From Candidatus Gaiellasilicea maunaloa (GTDB lineage Bacteria; Actinomycetota; Thermoleophilia; Gaiellales; Gaiellaceae): a DNA stretch of 38,876 bases. The notes under the pieces were generated by a model. The model was not told the DNA's origin and searched no databases. It worked only from the letters and a program-made list of their open reading frames with translations. The DNA lies in the NCBI GenBank assembly GCA_024330215.1, contig JANDLU010000028.1, forward strand, positions 1 through 38,876, read 5' to 3'. Below, in pieces: positions 32,182 to 38,876 of the stretch. The translations under genes and the position numbers were made by a program. Position 1 is the stretch's first letter; each line of letters opens with the position of its first letter.

Positions 32182-33531
32182 GTGAACGAGTTCAGGCAGG
32201 ACTGGCTGGAAGAGCTCTCGGAGCTGCTGCGGATTCCCTCGATCAGCGCCGATCCGGAGCGGCAGGGCGAGGTGCGCGCGGCCGGCGAGTGGGTGGTCGC
32301 GAGGATCCGCGCCGCGGGCGGAGAGGCCGAGCTCGTCGACTGGCCTGCCGTAGGCGCCGGCGGCCGCCCGCTTGCGATCGGCGAGCTGCGCGCCTCGGCC
32401 AACGCCGAGAGCGCCCCGACGGTGCTCTGCTACGGCCACTTCGACGTCCAGCCGCCGGCTCCGCTCGAGCTCTGGGAGACGCCGCCCTTCGAGCCGACGG
32501 TGCGCGGTGAATGGCTCTACGCACGCGGGATCGCCGACGACAAGGGTCAGCTCTGGATGCTCCTGAAGGCCGCGCAGCTGCTCGCCGAGGCGGGCGAGCT
32601 TCCGGTCAACATTCGGTTCGCCTGCGACGGGGAGGAGGAGATCGGCGGCCACTCGATCGTCGACTGGCTGGCCGCAGACGAGCGCGGTGCCGATGCCGGG
32701 ATCGTCTTCGACAGCGGCATGCAGCGCCGCGGCGCACCCGAGTTCAACCTCGCGGTCCGCGGGCTCTGCTACTTCCACGTCAACGTCCGCACGGGTACCC
32801 GCGACCTCCACTCGGGGATGTACGGCGGCGTCTCGCTGAACGCGACGCACGCGCTGCTGCAGACTCTGACCGGCGTGCTGGCGCGGGGCGGGCGCCTGCC
32901 GGAGCCGCTGCGGGCGGGGATCGCGGCCCCGACCGACGATGAGCTCGTCGGCTGGCGGGAGCTGCAGCCGGGAGCGGAGGCGATCTCGGAGCAGGGGTCG
33001 CGCCCGATGGACGCGGCCGCCGGCGAGGACTTCTACATCCGCACCTGGGCCGAGCCGGCCGTCGACGTGCACGGGCTCGCAGGCGGCTCGCCGCAGCTCC
33101 AGAAGACGGTGCTGCCGGTCGAGGCCGAGGCGAACGTCTCGATTCGGCTCGCCCCCGGTCAGGACCGCGCCGAGATCGCCGCGGCGTTCGAGCGCCTGCT
33201 GCGCGAATCGGCTCCTGAGGGAGCCGAGGTCGAGATCGCGCTGCTGTCGTCGGCGCCTCCCGGCCTCATCTCACCCGACTCCCCTGTCGTCGGGCTCGCG
33301 CAGGACGCCTTCGAGCACGTGACGGGAGTGCGCCCGCTCCTCGTCCGCTCCGGAGGGTCGATCCCGCTCGTACCGGCGCTCGCGGCGCGCGGGATCCCGG
33401 CGATCGTCACCGGCTTCGCGCTCCCCGACTCGAACATCCACTCGCCCAACGAGCGGATGCTCGTCGACTACATAAGCCTCGGCGTCGTCACCGCCCGCGA
33501 GCTCTTTCTCCGCCTCGCCGATCTTGGCTGA
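32182..33531 (+). CDS. M20-family dipeptidase
   Basis: 449 aa from GTG 32182 (ATG 32164, inside the upstream hairpin, adds six residues). TAGACT lies 7 nt before the GTG as a leaderless-type -10. Metal ligands: H86 and D88 (YGHFDVQP), D119 (ARGIADDKGQ), catalytic E151-E152 (DGEEEIGGHS), D177 (FDSGM) and the late His in NIHSPNERM. The lid domain includes HVNVRTGTRDLHSGMYGGVSLN. Such enzymes (PepV/CNDP-like) hydrolyse dipeptides with two zinc ions. It overlaps the next peptidase by 8 bp. Confidence 0.93.
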   Translation: MNEFRQDWLEELSELLRIPSISADPERQGEVRAAGEWVVARIRAAGGEAELVDWPAVGAGGRPLAIGELRASANAESAPTVLCYGHFDVQPPAPLELWETPPFEPTVRGEWLYARGIADDKGQLWMLLKAAQLLAEAGELPVNIRFACDGEEEIGGHSIVDWLAADERGADAGIVFDSGMQRRGAPEFNLAVRGLCYFHVNVRTGTRDLHSGMYGGVSLNATHALLQTLTGVLARGGRLPEPLRAGIAAPTDDELVGWRELQPGAEAISEQGSRPMDAAAGEDFYIRTWAEPAVDVHGLAGGSPQLQKTVLPVEAEANVSIRLAPGQDRAEIAAAFERLLRESAPEGAEVEIALLSSAPPGLISPDSPVVGLAQDAFEHVTGVRPLLVRSGGSIPLVPALAARGIPAIVTGFALPDSNIHSPNERMLVDYISLGVVTARELFLRLADLG

Positions 33532-34789
33532 GGGGCACTTCATCTCGCCGCTCGCGGCCGAGCTGGCCGACGACGTGCTGGAGAGATTCCTCCGCTACGT
33601 TCGGATCGACACCCAGTCGGCGTACGGTCAGGCGACCACGCCGTCGACCGCCAAGCAGCTCGAGCTCTCGCGGCTGCTCGAGGCCGAGCTGCGCGAGCTC
33701 GGGCTCGACGACGTGCAACTCGACGAGTTCGGCTACGTCTACGGGTCGCTCCCGGGTGTGAAGGGCGCGCCGGTGATCGGGTTGATAGCGCATGTCGACA
33801 CCTCGCCGGACGTGACCGGGACGGGCGTCACGCCTGGGATCCACGAGAACTACGACGGCTCCCGGATCGTCCTCTCCGGCGACGAGACCCAGATCCTCGA
33901 CCCCCAGGAGCAGCCCGCCCTGGCCGAGAAGATCGGGCATGACCTCGTCACGACCGACGGGACGACCCTGCTCGGAGCCGATGACAAGGCCGGTGTGGCC
34001 GAGATCATGGCGGCCGTCGCCTATCTGAAGCGCAACCCGCGACCCGAGCATGCGCCCGTTCGCGTCTGCTTCACGGTCGACGAGGAGATCGGCGCCGGCG
34101 CAGATCACCTCGACATCGGCGACTTCGGCGCCGAGTACGCCTACACGCTCGACGGCTCCGGGCTCGGCGAGATCGAGACGGAGACGTTCAACGCTTGGAA
34201 GGTGGTCGTCTCGATTCACGGGCGGTCCGTCCATCCGGGCTCGGCGAAGGGCAAGCTCGTCAGCAGCATCAGGCTCGCGGCCGACTTCGTGGCGGCGCTG
34301 CCGCGCGACCGGCTCTCGCCCGAGACGACGGACGAGCGCGAGGGCTTCGTCCACCCGACCGGGATCAACGGCACCGGAGAGAAGACGATGGTGGAGCTGA
34401 TCGTCCGCGACCACGACAAGGCGAAGCTCGACGAGCATCTTGCCGTGATCCGCAGGGTCGTCGACGAGGTGGGTCGGAAGGAGCCGCGGGCGCTTCTCGA
34501 GGTGGTCGAGCAGGAGACCTACCGGAACATGCGCGAGGTGATCGACCGGCATCCGCGCGTCGTCGCCGCGGCCGAGGAGGCGATCCGGCGGGCCGGGGTC
34601 GAGCCGGTGCACTCGATCATCCGCGGCGGCACCGACGGAGCACGCCTCTCCGCGCGCGGGCTCCCGACCCCGAACCTCTTCACCGGCGGCCAGGAGTACC
34701 ACTCGCCGCGCGAGTGGGCGAGCGTCCAGGACATGGCCGCGGCAGCGGCGACCGTCGTCGAGCTCGCCCGGGTGTGGGCGGAAGGCTGA
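33524..34789 (+). CDS. pepT: Peptidase T-like tripeptide aminopeptidase (M20B)
   Basis: 421 aa, TTG start overlapping the end of the dipeptidase gene. PepT signature: ERFLRYVRIDTQSAYGQATTPSTAKQLELSRLL, metal ligands H90 and D92 (IAHVDTSPDV), D153 (LLGADDKAG), catalytic E187-E188 (FTVDEEIGAGADHLD), D210 (YTLDGSG) and the His in GGQEYHSPREW. It removes the N-terminal residue of tripeptides. Paired with the dipeptidase, the operon would finish peptide breakdown to free amino acids in the cytoplasm. It ends before a two-hairpin repeat. Confidence 0.93.
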   Translation: MAEGHFISPLAAELADDVLERFLRYVRIDTQSAYGQATTPSTAKQLELSRLLEAELRELGLDDVQLDEFGYVYGSLPGVKGAPVIGLIAHVDTSPDVTGTGVTPGIHENYDGSRIVLSGDETQILDPQEQPALAEKIGHDLVTTDGTTLLGADDKAGVAEIMAAVAYLKRNPRPEHAPVRVCFTVDEEIGAGADHLDIGDFGAEYAYTLDGSGLGEIETETFNAWKVVVSIHGRSVHPGSAKGKLVSSIRLAADFVAALPRDRLSPETTDEREGFVHPTGINGTGEKTMVELIVRDHDKAKLDEHLAVIRRVVDEVGRKEPRALLEVVEQETYRNMREVIDRHPRVVAAAEEAIRRAGVEPVHSIIRGGTDGARLSARGLPTPNLFTGGQEYHSPREWASVQDMAAAAATVVELARVWAEG

Positions 34790-34833
34790 AGCTGCGGAAT
34801 GACCCGTCAAGGAAGTGAGCCGGGAGCGAAGCG

Positions 34834-34888
34834 ACCCTTCAGGGGTCTTCGCGCGACGGGCATCCGCTTCCGCGGATGCTCGTCGCGC
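34834..34888. repeat. Two-way terminator repeat, copy B
   Basis: A 17-bp stem (34851-34867 with 34872-34888, one G-T pair) around TTCC, preceded by GACCC-TTCAG-GGGTC (34833-34847). Its inverse matches copy A (26071-26118) at 42 of 48 positions. Like copy A it lies between convergent genes, here pepT and the HxlR regulator. Confidence 0.8.
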
Positions 34889-34893
34889 GCAAG

Positions 34894-35238
34894 CTAGATG
34901 GAGCCGCAACAGCCGAGAAACTCGTGCCCGAAGCGGCGCATCTCGCCGATGATCGGCAGCAAGCCTTCGCCCTTCACGGTCAGCTCGTACTCGACGCGCG
35001 GCGGCGCCTCCGGGTAGCTCGTGCGCACGACGAGCCCTTCGGACTCGAGCCAGCGCAGCCGCTCCGAAAGGGTGCGCGGGCTGATTCCACGGCACGAGTG
35101 CTCGAGCTCCGAGAAGCGCCTCGCACCCTCCGAGAGGTCGTGGACGAGGAGCGCCGTCCACTTCGCCCCGATGATCTCCGCGCAGGCGGCCACCGAGCAG
35201 GTTGCGTCGTGGACCGGGTTCATCGTGCGCGTGGACAT
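34894..35238 (-). CDS. HxlR-family transcriptional regulator
   Basis: 114 aa. Winged helix: CSVAACAEIIGAKWTALLVHDLSEGARRFSELEHSCRGISPRTLSERLRWLESEGLVVRTSYPEAPPRVEYELTVKGEGLLPIIGEMRRFGHEFL. The order GxKWT / RFxEL / GISxRxLSxRLxxLexxGLV / PPRVEYxLTxKG is diagnostic. Several Cys residues (CSVAAC near the N-terminus, CC at 111-112) could make it redox-responsive; HxlR members such as HypR sense oxidants this way. TACAAT lies 6 nt before the ATG. The target is unknown. Confidence 0.92.
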   Translation of the reverse strand: MSTRTMNPVHDATCSVAACAEIIGAKWTALLVHDLSEGARRFSELEHSCRGISPRTLSERLRWLESEGLVVRTSYPEAPPRVEYELTVKGEGLLPIIGEMRRFGHEFLGCCGSI

Positions 35239-35244
35239 ATCCGG

Positions 35245-35250
35245 ATTGTA
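35245..35250 (-). promoter_or_regulatory. -10 element of the HxlR gene (leaderless)
   Basis: TACAAT on the minus strand is followed by CCGGAT and the ATG, so transcription should start at or next to the start codon. A TGGACA-like -35 lies about 19 bp upstream. Confidence 0.6.
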
Positions 35251-35290
35251 CTCCCGGCTCTCGTAGACCTGTCCAGGCCGACCCAATGGA

Positions 35291-35322
35291 CCCACCTCAC
35301 CACCCCCCACCCACCCACGGGG
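35291..35322 (-). other. G-rich tract on the minus strand upstream of HxlR
   Basis: The plus strand has runs of C separated by single A or T. The minus strand reads GGGTGGGTGGGGGG and two further G runs, which could fold into a G-quadruplex about 50-80 bp upstream of the HxlR promoter. The rest of 35239-35384 shows no gene. Confidence 0.45.
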
Positions 35323-35384
35323 AATGCAGCGTACGGCGGCAACTGCAGCGCGCGCGTGACGGCTTCGTGCCGAGTGTGTGCCGA

Positions 35385-36923
35385 TCAATCCCAGGGCGGC
35401 GGGTTGTGCACCCAGCGGCCGCCGACCATCGTCGCCACGACCTCCAGCGCAGCCAGCTCCTCGGGCTCGACGGCGAACGGGTCGCGGTCGAGCACGACCG
35501 CGTCCGCCAGGTAGCCAGGGAGGAGCCGCCCGCGCCGGCGCTCGTCGCCCGAGAGCCGGGCGGGGTTCACGCACGTCGCCTGGAGCGCCTGCTCGACCGT
35601 CAGCGTCTCCTCGGGACGCCAGGCCGGGCGGCCGTCGATCGTCCGGGTGACGCCGGCGGCGATCCCAGCGAGCGGATCGAGCTCCTCCACCGGCGCATCG
35701 GAGCCGTTCGCGAGCAGCGCGCCGGATTCCCAGAGACTGCCGAACGAGTAGGCGCCGTCCAGCCGATCCGGCCAGAATCGCTCCGCCAGATCGCGGTCGG
35801 AGGGGGCGTGGCTGAACTGGACGGAGCACGCGATCCCGAGCGCGGCGAAGCGCGGGAGATCCTCGGGCGTCAGGCACTGCGCGTGCTCGATGCGGTGACG
35901 CAGGCCCAGTGGCTGCCAGGCGTCTCGTGTCGCCTCGAAGGCGTCGAGCGCGTCACGGTTCGCCTGGTCGCCGATCGCGTGCACGGCGACCGGCCAGCCC
36001 GACTCGGCGCCGCGGCGGACGACCTCCTCGAGCTCTTCCCGGCTCGTGATCCGGACGCCGCTGCCATCGGTGAGGAGCGCCGTCTGCGAGCCGAGCGTGC
36101 CGTCCATGAAGCACTTGAGGTAGCCGATCCGGAGGAACTCGTCGCCGAAGCCGGACCGGAGCGAGAGCTCGGCCGCCTGGTCGAGGAGGTCGTGCGGGAT
36201 CGAGCCCCACACTCGCAGTGACAGGTTCCCTTCTTCGCGAAGCCGCTGGAAGATCCCCGGCGAGCCGAGCCAGCCGTCCTTGTCGTGGACGGCGCAGACG
36301 CCCCGGGCGTTCGCGAGCCCGAGCCCGGCGCGCGTCGCCTCGACCCACTCATCCTGTGTCGTGACGACGTAACGGTCGCGAAATCGCCAGGCCGCCTCCT
36401 CGCGGAGGATCCCGGTCGGCTCGCCGCGCTCGTCCCGCTCGACGACGCCGCCCTCGACCTCCAGGTCGCCTCCCGCGTGCGCGAGCGCGGCCGAGTTGAG
36501 CCAGACGGAGTGGTAGTCCTTGGAGATGAAGATCGCGGGGGTCTCGCCGGTGACCTCGTCGAGCGCCTCCTTCGTCGGCGCGGTTGGAAGATCCCAGTCG
36601 CCGTCGCGCCAGCCGTAGCCGCGCAACCAACGGTTCGGCTTCGGCGCGGCCGCCGCCCGGATTCGCGCGAGCGCCTCCTCGAGCGACCTGCAGCCGTCGA
36701 GCTTCACCTGTCGCTGCGCGAGCGCCCAGGTCGGGAAGTGGACATGCGAGTCGGTGAACGCGGGGAGGACGCAGCGGCCGCCGAGGTCGATCGTCTCGGG
36801 ACTCGCGAGCGCGCTCTCGTGGACGCCGACCCCGCCGGCGACGAGCGGTCCGGCAATCGCGAGTGCTCGCGAGGCCGGCAGCGAGGGGTCGAGCGTGCGG
36901 ACGATGCCGTTCTCGAGGATCAC
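35385..36923 (-). CDS. YtcJ-type amidohydrolase (Amidohydro_3)
   Basis: 512 aa from GTG 36923, the last start before the conserved ILENGIVRTLDP; GTG 36947 is an alternative. HxH pair H60/H62 (FTDSHVHFP). Later: SKDYHSVWLNSAAL, GVCAVHDKDG, IGYLKCFMDGTLGSQTALLTD, VAVHAIGDQANRDAL, HRIEHAQCLTPEDL, and NGSDAPVEELDPLAGIAAGVTR. This order is that of YtcJ/AepA exoenzyme-type amidohydrolases, which often act on N-acyl or N-formyl compounds with zinc. No signal peptide. It diverges from the acyl-CoA dehydrogenase gene. Confidence 0.92.
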   Translation of the reverse strand: MILENGIVRTLDPSLPASRALAIAGPLVAGGVGVHESALASPETIDLGGRCVLPAFTDSHVHFPTWALAQRQVKLDGCRSLEEALARIRAAAAPKPNRWLRGYGWRDGDWDLPTAPTKEALDEVTGETPAIFISKDYHSVWLNSAALAHAGGDLEVEGGVVERDERGEPTGILREEAAWRFRDRYVVTTQDEWVEATRAGLGLANARGVCAVHDKDGWLGSPGIFQRLREEGNLSLRVWGSIPHDLLDQAAELSLRSGFGDEFLRIGYLKCFMDGTLGSQTALLTDGSGVRITSREELEEVVRRGAESGWPVAVHAIGDQANRDALDAFEATRDAWQPLGLRHRIEHAQCLTPEDLPRFAALGIACSVQFSHAPSDRDLAERFWPDRLDGAYSFGSLWESGALLANGSDAPVEELDPLAGIAAGVTRTIDGRPAWRPEETLTVEQALQATCVNPARLSGDERRRGRLLPGYLADAVVLDRDPFAVEPEELAALEVVATMVGGRWVHNPPPWD

Positions 36924-36951
36924 GGCCGCCCAGCCTACCTCCACGCACCGG

Positions 36952-36957
36952 TACTCT
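36952..36957 (+). promoter_or_regulatory. -10 element of the acyl-CoA dehydrogenase gene (leaderless)
   Basis: TACTCT is followed by CCGCCC and GTG 36964, the same 6-nt spacing seen at several other genes in the window. Confidence 0.5.
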
Positions 36958-36963
36958 CCGCCC

Positions 36964-38145
36964 GTGGCCTGGGACGCTCTCAACGAGGAGCAGCGCGAGA
37001 TCCGCGACCTCGTCCGCACGCTCGCGCGGGAGCGGATCGCGCCCCGCGCCGCGGAGATCGACGAGTCGCACGAGTTCCCCTGGGACGTCGTCGAGCTCTT
37101 CCGCGAGCACGAGATCTTCGGCCTCTTCTTCGACGAGGAGTGGGGCGGTTCCGGCACCGGCACGCTGCTCGCGCTCGTCGCGATCGAGGAGGTCTCGAAG
37201 GTGTGCGCGACGAGCGGTTTGCTGCTCGCCGTGCAGGAGCTCGGCTCGCTGGGGCTGAAGCTCGCGGGCACGCAGGAGCAGAAGGAGCGCTACCTGCCGC
37301 GGCTCGCCTCGGGCGAGTGGCTCGCCGCCTACGCGCTCACCGAGGCCGGCTCCGGTTCCGACTCGGCGGCGATGCGGACGATCGCGCGGCTCGAGGGCGA
37401 CGAGTACGTCCTGAACGGAAGCAAGCGCTTCATCACGAACGCGGGCGTCGCGAACGTCTACACCGTCTTCGCGAAGACCGATCCCGAGGCGGGTCACTCC
37501 GGGATCTCCGCGTTCCTCGTCGAATCCGAGGCTCCGGGCTTCTCGGTGACGCGACTCGAGCCGAAGCTCGGGATCTCCGGATCCACGACCGGCGAGCTCG
37601 CCTTCGACGACTGTCGCATCCCCGCCGCGTACCTGCTCGGTGAGGAGGGCGAGGGCTTCAAGCTCGCGATGCGGATCCTCGACCGCTCGCGACCGGGGGT
37701 GGGGGCGCAGGCGCTCGGGATCGCGCAAGGCGCAACCGACTACGCGCTCGAGTACGCGAAGACGCGCGAGACGATGGGGAAGCCCATCGTCGAGCACCAG
37801 CTGATCGCCGCGAAGCTCGCGGACATGGAGACGATGACCGAGGCGGCGCGCGGGCTGCTGTATCGGTTCGGCCAGATGTGCGACGACGGCGTCGACGGGG
37901 CCGAGCTGACGAAGGCCTCGGCGATGGCGAAGCTGCTCTGCGGCGACGTCGCGATGCAGGTCGCGACCGAGGCCGTGCAGATCCTCGGCGGCTACGGCTA
38001 CATCAAGGAGTACCCCGTCGAGCGGATGCTGCGCGACGCGAAGATCACGCAGATCTACGAGGGCACCCAGGAGGTGCAGCGGCTCGTGATCGCCCGCGAG
38101 ATGGCGCGCGAGAGCCGTGCGTTCCTTCTCGCCGGGGTTTGCTAG
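36964..38145 (+). CDS. Acyl-CoA dehydrogenase
   Basis: 393 aa, GTG start. N-terminal helices (LNEEQREIRDLVRTLARERIAPRAAEID), FAD/substrate loop YALTEAGSGSDSAAMRT, FITNAGVANVYTVFAKTD, GISGSTTGELAFDDCRIPAAYLLG, then the C-terminal four-helix domain (RETMGKPIVEHQLIAAKLADMETM; QILGGYGYIKEYPVERMLRDAKI). The catalytic base is E366 in IYEGTQEVQRLVIAR, the short/medium-chain position. It introduces a trans double bond into acyl-CoA and passes electrons to ETF. It stands alone, without thiolase or hydratase genes beside it. Its TAG lies in CTAG shared with the convergent LysE gene. Confidence 0.95.
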   Translation: MAWDALNEEQREIRDLVRTLARERIAPRAAEIDESHEFPWDVVELFREHEIFGLFFDEEWGGSGTGTLLALVAIEEVSKVCATSGLLLAVQELGSLGLKLAGTQEQKERYLPRLASGEWLAAYALTEAGSGSDSAAMRTIARLEGDEYVLNGSKRFITNAGVANVYTVFAKTDPEAGHSGISAFLVESEAPGFSVTRLEPKLGISGSTTGELAFDDCRIPAAYLLGEEGEGFKLAMRILDRSRPGVGAQALGIAQGATDYALEYAKTRETMGKPIVEHQLIAAKLADMETMTEAARGLLYRFGQMCDDGVDGAELTKASAMAKLLCGDVAMQVATEAVQILGGYGYIKEYPVERMLRDAKITQIYEGTQEVQRLVIAREMARESRAFLLAGVC

Positions 38146-38759
38146 CGAGTCTCGGCCGCGAGCCGCAGGCCGAGCGCGAAGAGCACCGCTCCGGTGATGC
38201 CTTCCAGCGTGCGCCGGATTCGGGGGCGGCGCAGGAGGTCGCCGGCCTTCGCGACCGCGGCCGCGTAGAGGCTGAGCCAGGCCAGCGTGAGCAGGCAGAA
38301 CGCGAGGCCGAGGATCAGGAGGCTTGCGAACGTCGCCTCTTCGTGAGCGAACTGAGGCAGCAGGCTCGTGAAGAAGACAGCCATCTTCGGATTGCCGAGG
38401 TTGCTGACGAGGCCCTGCCGCAGCGCCCGCGCGGGCGCGATCCCACGGCTCGATCCGCGGGCGTCGAGCCGGGAATGGCTCGGCCGGAAGGCGCCGCTGA
38501 GAGCTTGGAGGCCGAGCAGCACGAGATAGGCCGCGCCGGCGAGCTTGACCGCGGCGAAGACCGGTTCCGAAGCGACGAGAAGGGCCGCAACTCCCGCGCT
38601 CGTCGCGAGCGCCCAGACCGCCTGGCCCGTGGCGACGCCGAGCGCCGTCAAGACGCCGCTACGCCGGCCGCCGACGAGCGTGTTCCTGATCGTCAGCGCC
38701 GTGTCCGGGCCGGGAGTGACGATCACGAGCAGCGAGACGGCGAGGAAAGCCGCGAGCAC
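38142..38759 (-). CDS. LysE/RhtB-family amino acid exporter
   Basis: 205 aa, GTG start. Six membrane helices. N-terminal hallmark LVIVTPGPDTALTIRNTLVGGRRSGVLTALGVATGQAVW, then AYLVLLGLQAL, a hydrophilic loop, and RQGLVSNLGNPKMAVFFTSLLPQF. These two motifs identify LysE translocators that export amino acids or homoserine lactones by proton exchange. The last helix is ITGAVLFALGLRLA. Right upstream is the 12-bp tandem repeat at the window edge. Confidence 0.92.
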   Translation of the reverse strand: MLAAFLAVSLLVIVTPGPDTALTIRNTLVGGRRSGVLTALGVATGQAVWALATSAGVAALLVASEPVFAAVKLAGAAYLVLLGLQALSGAFRPSHSRLDARGSSRGIAPARALRQGLVSNLGNPKMAVFFTSLLPQFAHEEATFASLLILGLAFCLLTLAWLSLYAAAVAKAGDLLRRPRIRRTLEGITGAVLFALGLRLAAETR

Positions 38760-38802
38760 GAAAGAGAGAATGCCGCCAACGACCGCGTCGTGCTGGCACT
38801 TC

Positions 38803-38874
38803 TCTCTGACACGGTCTCTGGCACCGTGTCTGGCACCGTCTCTGGCACCGTGTCTGACACCGTCTCTGGCACCG
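38803..38874. repeat. 12-bp tandem repeats at the window edge
   Basis: Six units of T(C/G)TCTG(G/A)CACCG follow each other without spacers (38803, 38815, 38827, 38839, 38851, 38863), alternating TCTC and TGTC starts. The array continues off the window. Units contain the palindrome GTGTC-T-GACAC at 38850-38860. Such GGTGCCAGACAC-type repeats are common breakpoints in assemblies. Confidence 0.85.
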
Positions 38875-38876
38875 TG

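Noticed and set aside
35291-35322. Possible origin or iteron cluster from the repeated C-rich words.
   Set aside because: No DnaA boxes, AT-rich segment or replication genes are nearby.
38803-38874. CRISPR-like array.
   Set aside because: The 12-bp units are directly adjacent with no spacers and there are no cas genes.

Overview
The window is about 38.9 kb of GC-rich DNA, roughly 70% G+C by eye, packed with short-spaced genes on both strands. Starts are often GTG or TTG, neighbouring genes often overlap by ATGA or GTGA, and many genes have a -10 hexamer only 6-7 nt before the start codon (leaderless style). Together with a CysM/CysO/Mec cysteine cluster, an Rv2578c-type radical SAM gene and a primary sigma factor, this points to an actinobacterium, probably of class Thermoleophilia (Gaiellales or Solirubrobacterales type). 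That placement is an inference. I saw no rRNA, tRNA, CRISPR array, transposase or phage gene. Both ends are low-complexity or repetitive, which suggests contig ends.

Layout. 1-5.7 kb: end of a VOC-like gene, an FAD-binding oxidoreductase, a NarL-type two-component pair, a radical SAM gene behind a good LexA/SOS-type box, a cupin and an MBL-fold hydrolase. 5.7-8.5 kb: CNNM/CorC-type CBS protein, a fumarylacetoacetate-hydrolase remnant, a SnoaL-like protein and a VapBC module. 8.5-11.4 kb: an apparent operon of split XdhC (two genes), an SDR and a zinc alcohol dehydrogenase. 11.4-16.4 kb: CAP-domain protein, M19 dipeptidase, lipoprotein, MazEF-type module, secreted NTF2-like protein and a frameshifted LuxR regulator.

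16.4-22.3 kb: malate synthase diverges from a xylose-type ABC importer (binding protein, single-domain ATPase, permease) followed by a Gfo/Idh/MocA dehydrogenase. A perfect palindrome lies between them. The set would fit oxidative pentose breakdown that ends in glyoxylate, with malate synthase as the outlet. 22.3-26.1 kb: two paralogous cupredoxins flank an MBL-like protein without its metal motif, a DUF2254 membrane protein and an aldo/keto reductase.

26.1-28.9 kb: the protein-bound cysteine pathway, in transcription order a rhodanese-E1, CysO, CysM and the JAMM peptidase Mec. CysO ends in Gly-Gly-Ser, so its diglycine is masked. 29-34.8 kb: TPR protein, rpoD with a clear promoter, an endonuclease/exonuclease/phosphatase protein and two M20-type peptidases. 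34.9-38.9 kb: HxlR regulator, YtcJ-type amidohydrolase, acyl-CoA dehydrogenase, LysE exporter and a 12-bp tandem repeat at the edge.

Across the window there are three convergent gene pairs whose stop codons share one CTAG, at least two genes that only make sense with a CTG start (a third is likely), and a hairpin repeat family placed between convergent genes. No stretch above 300 bases lacks a gene.
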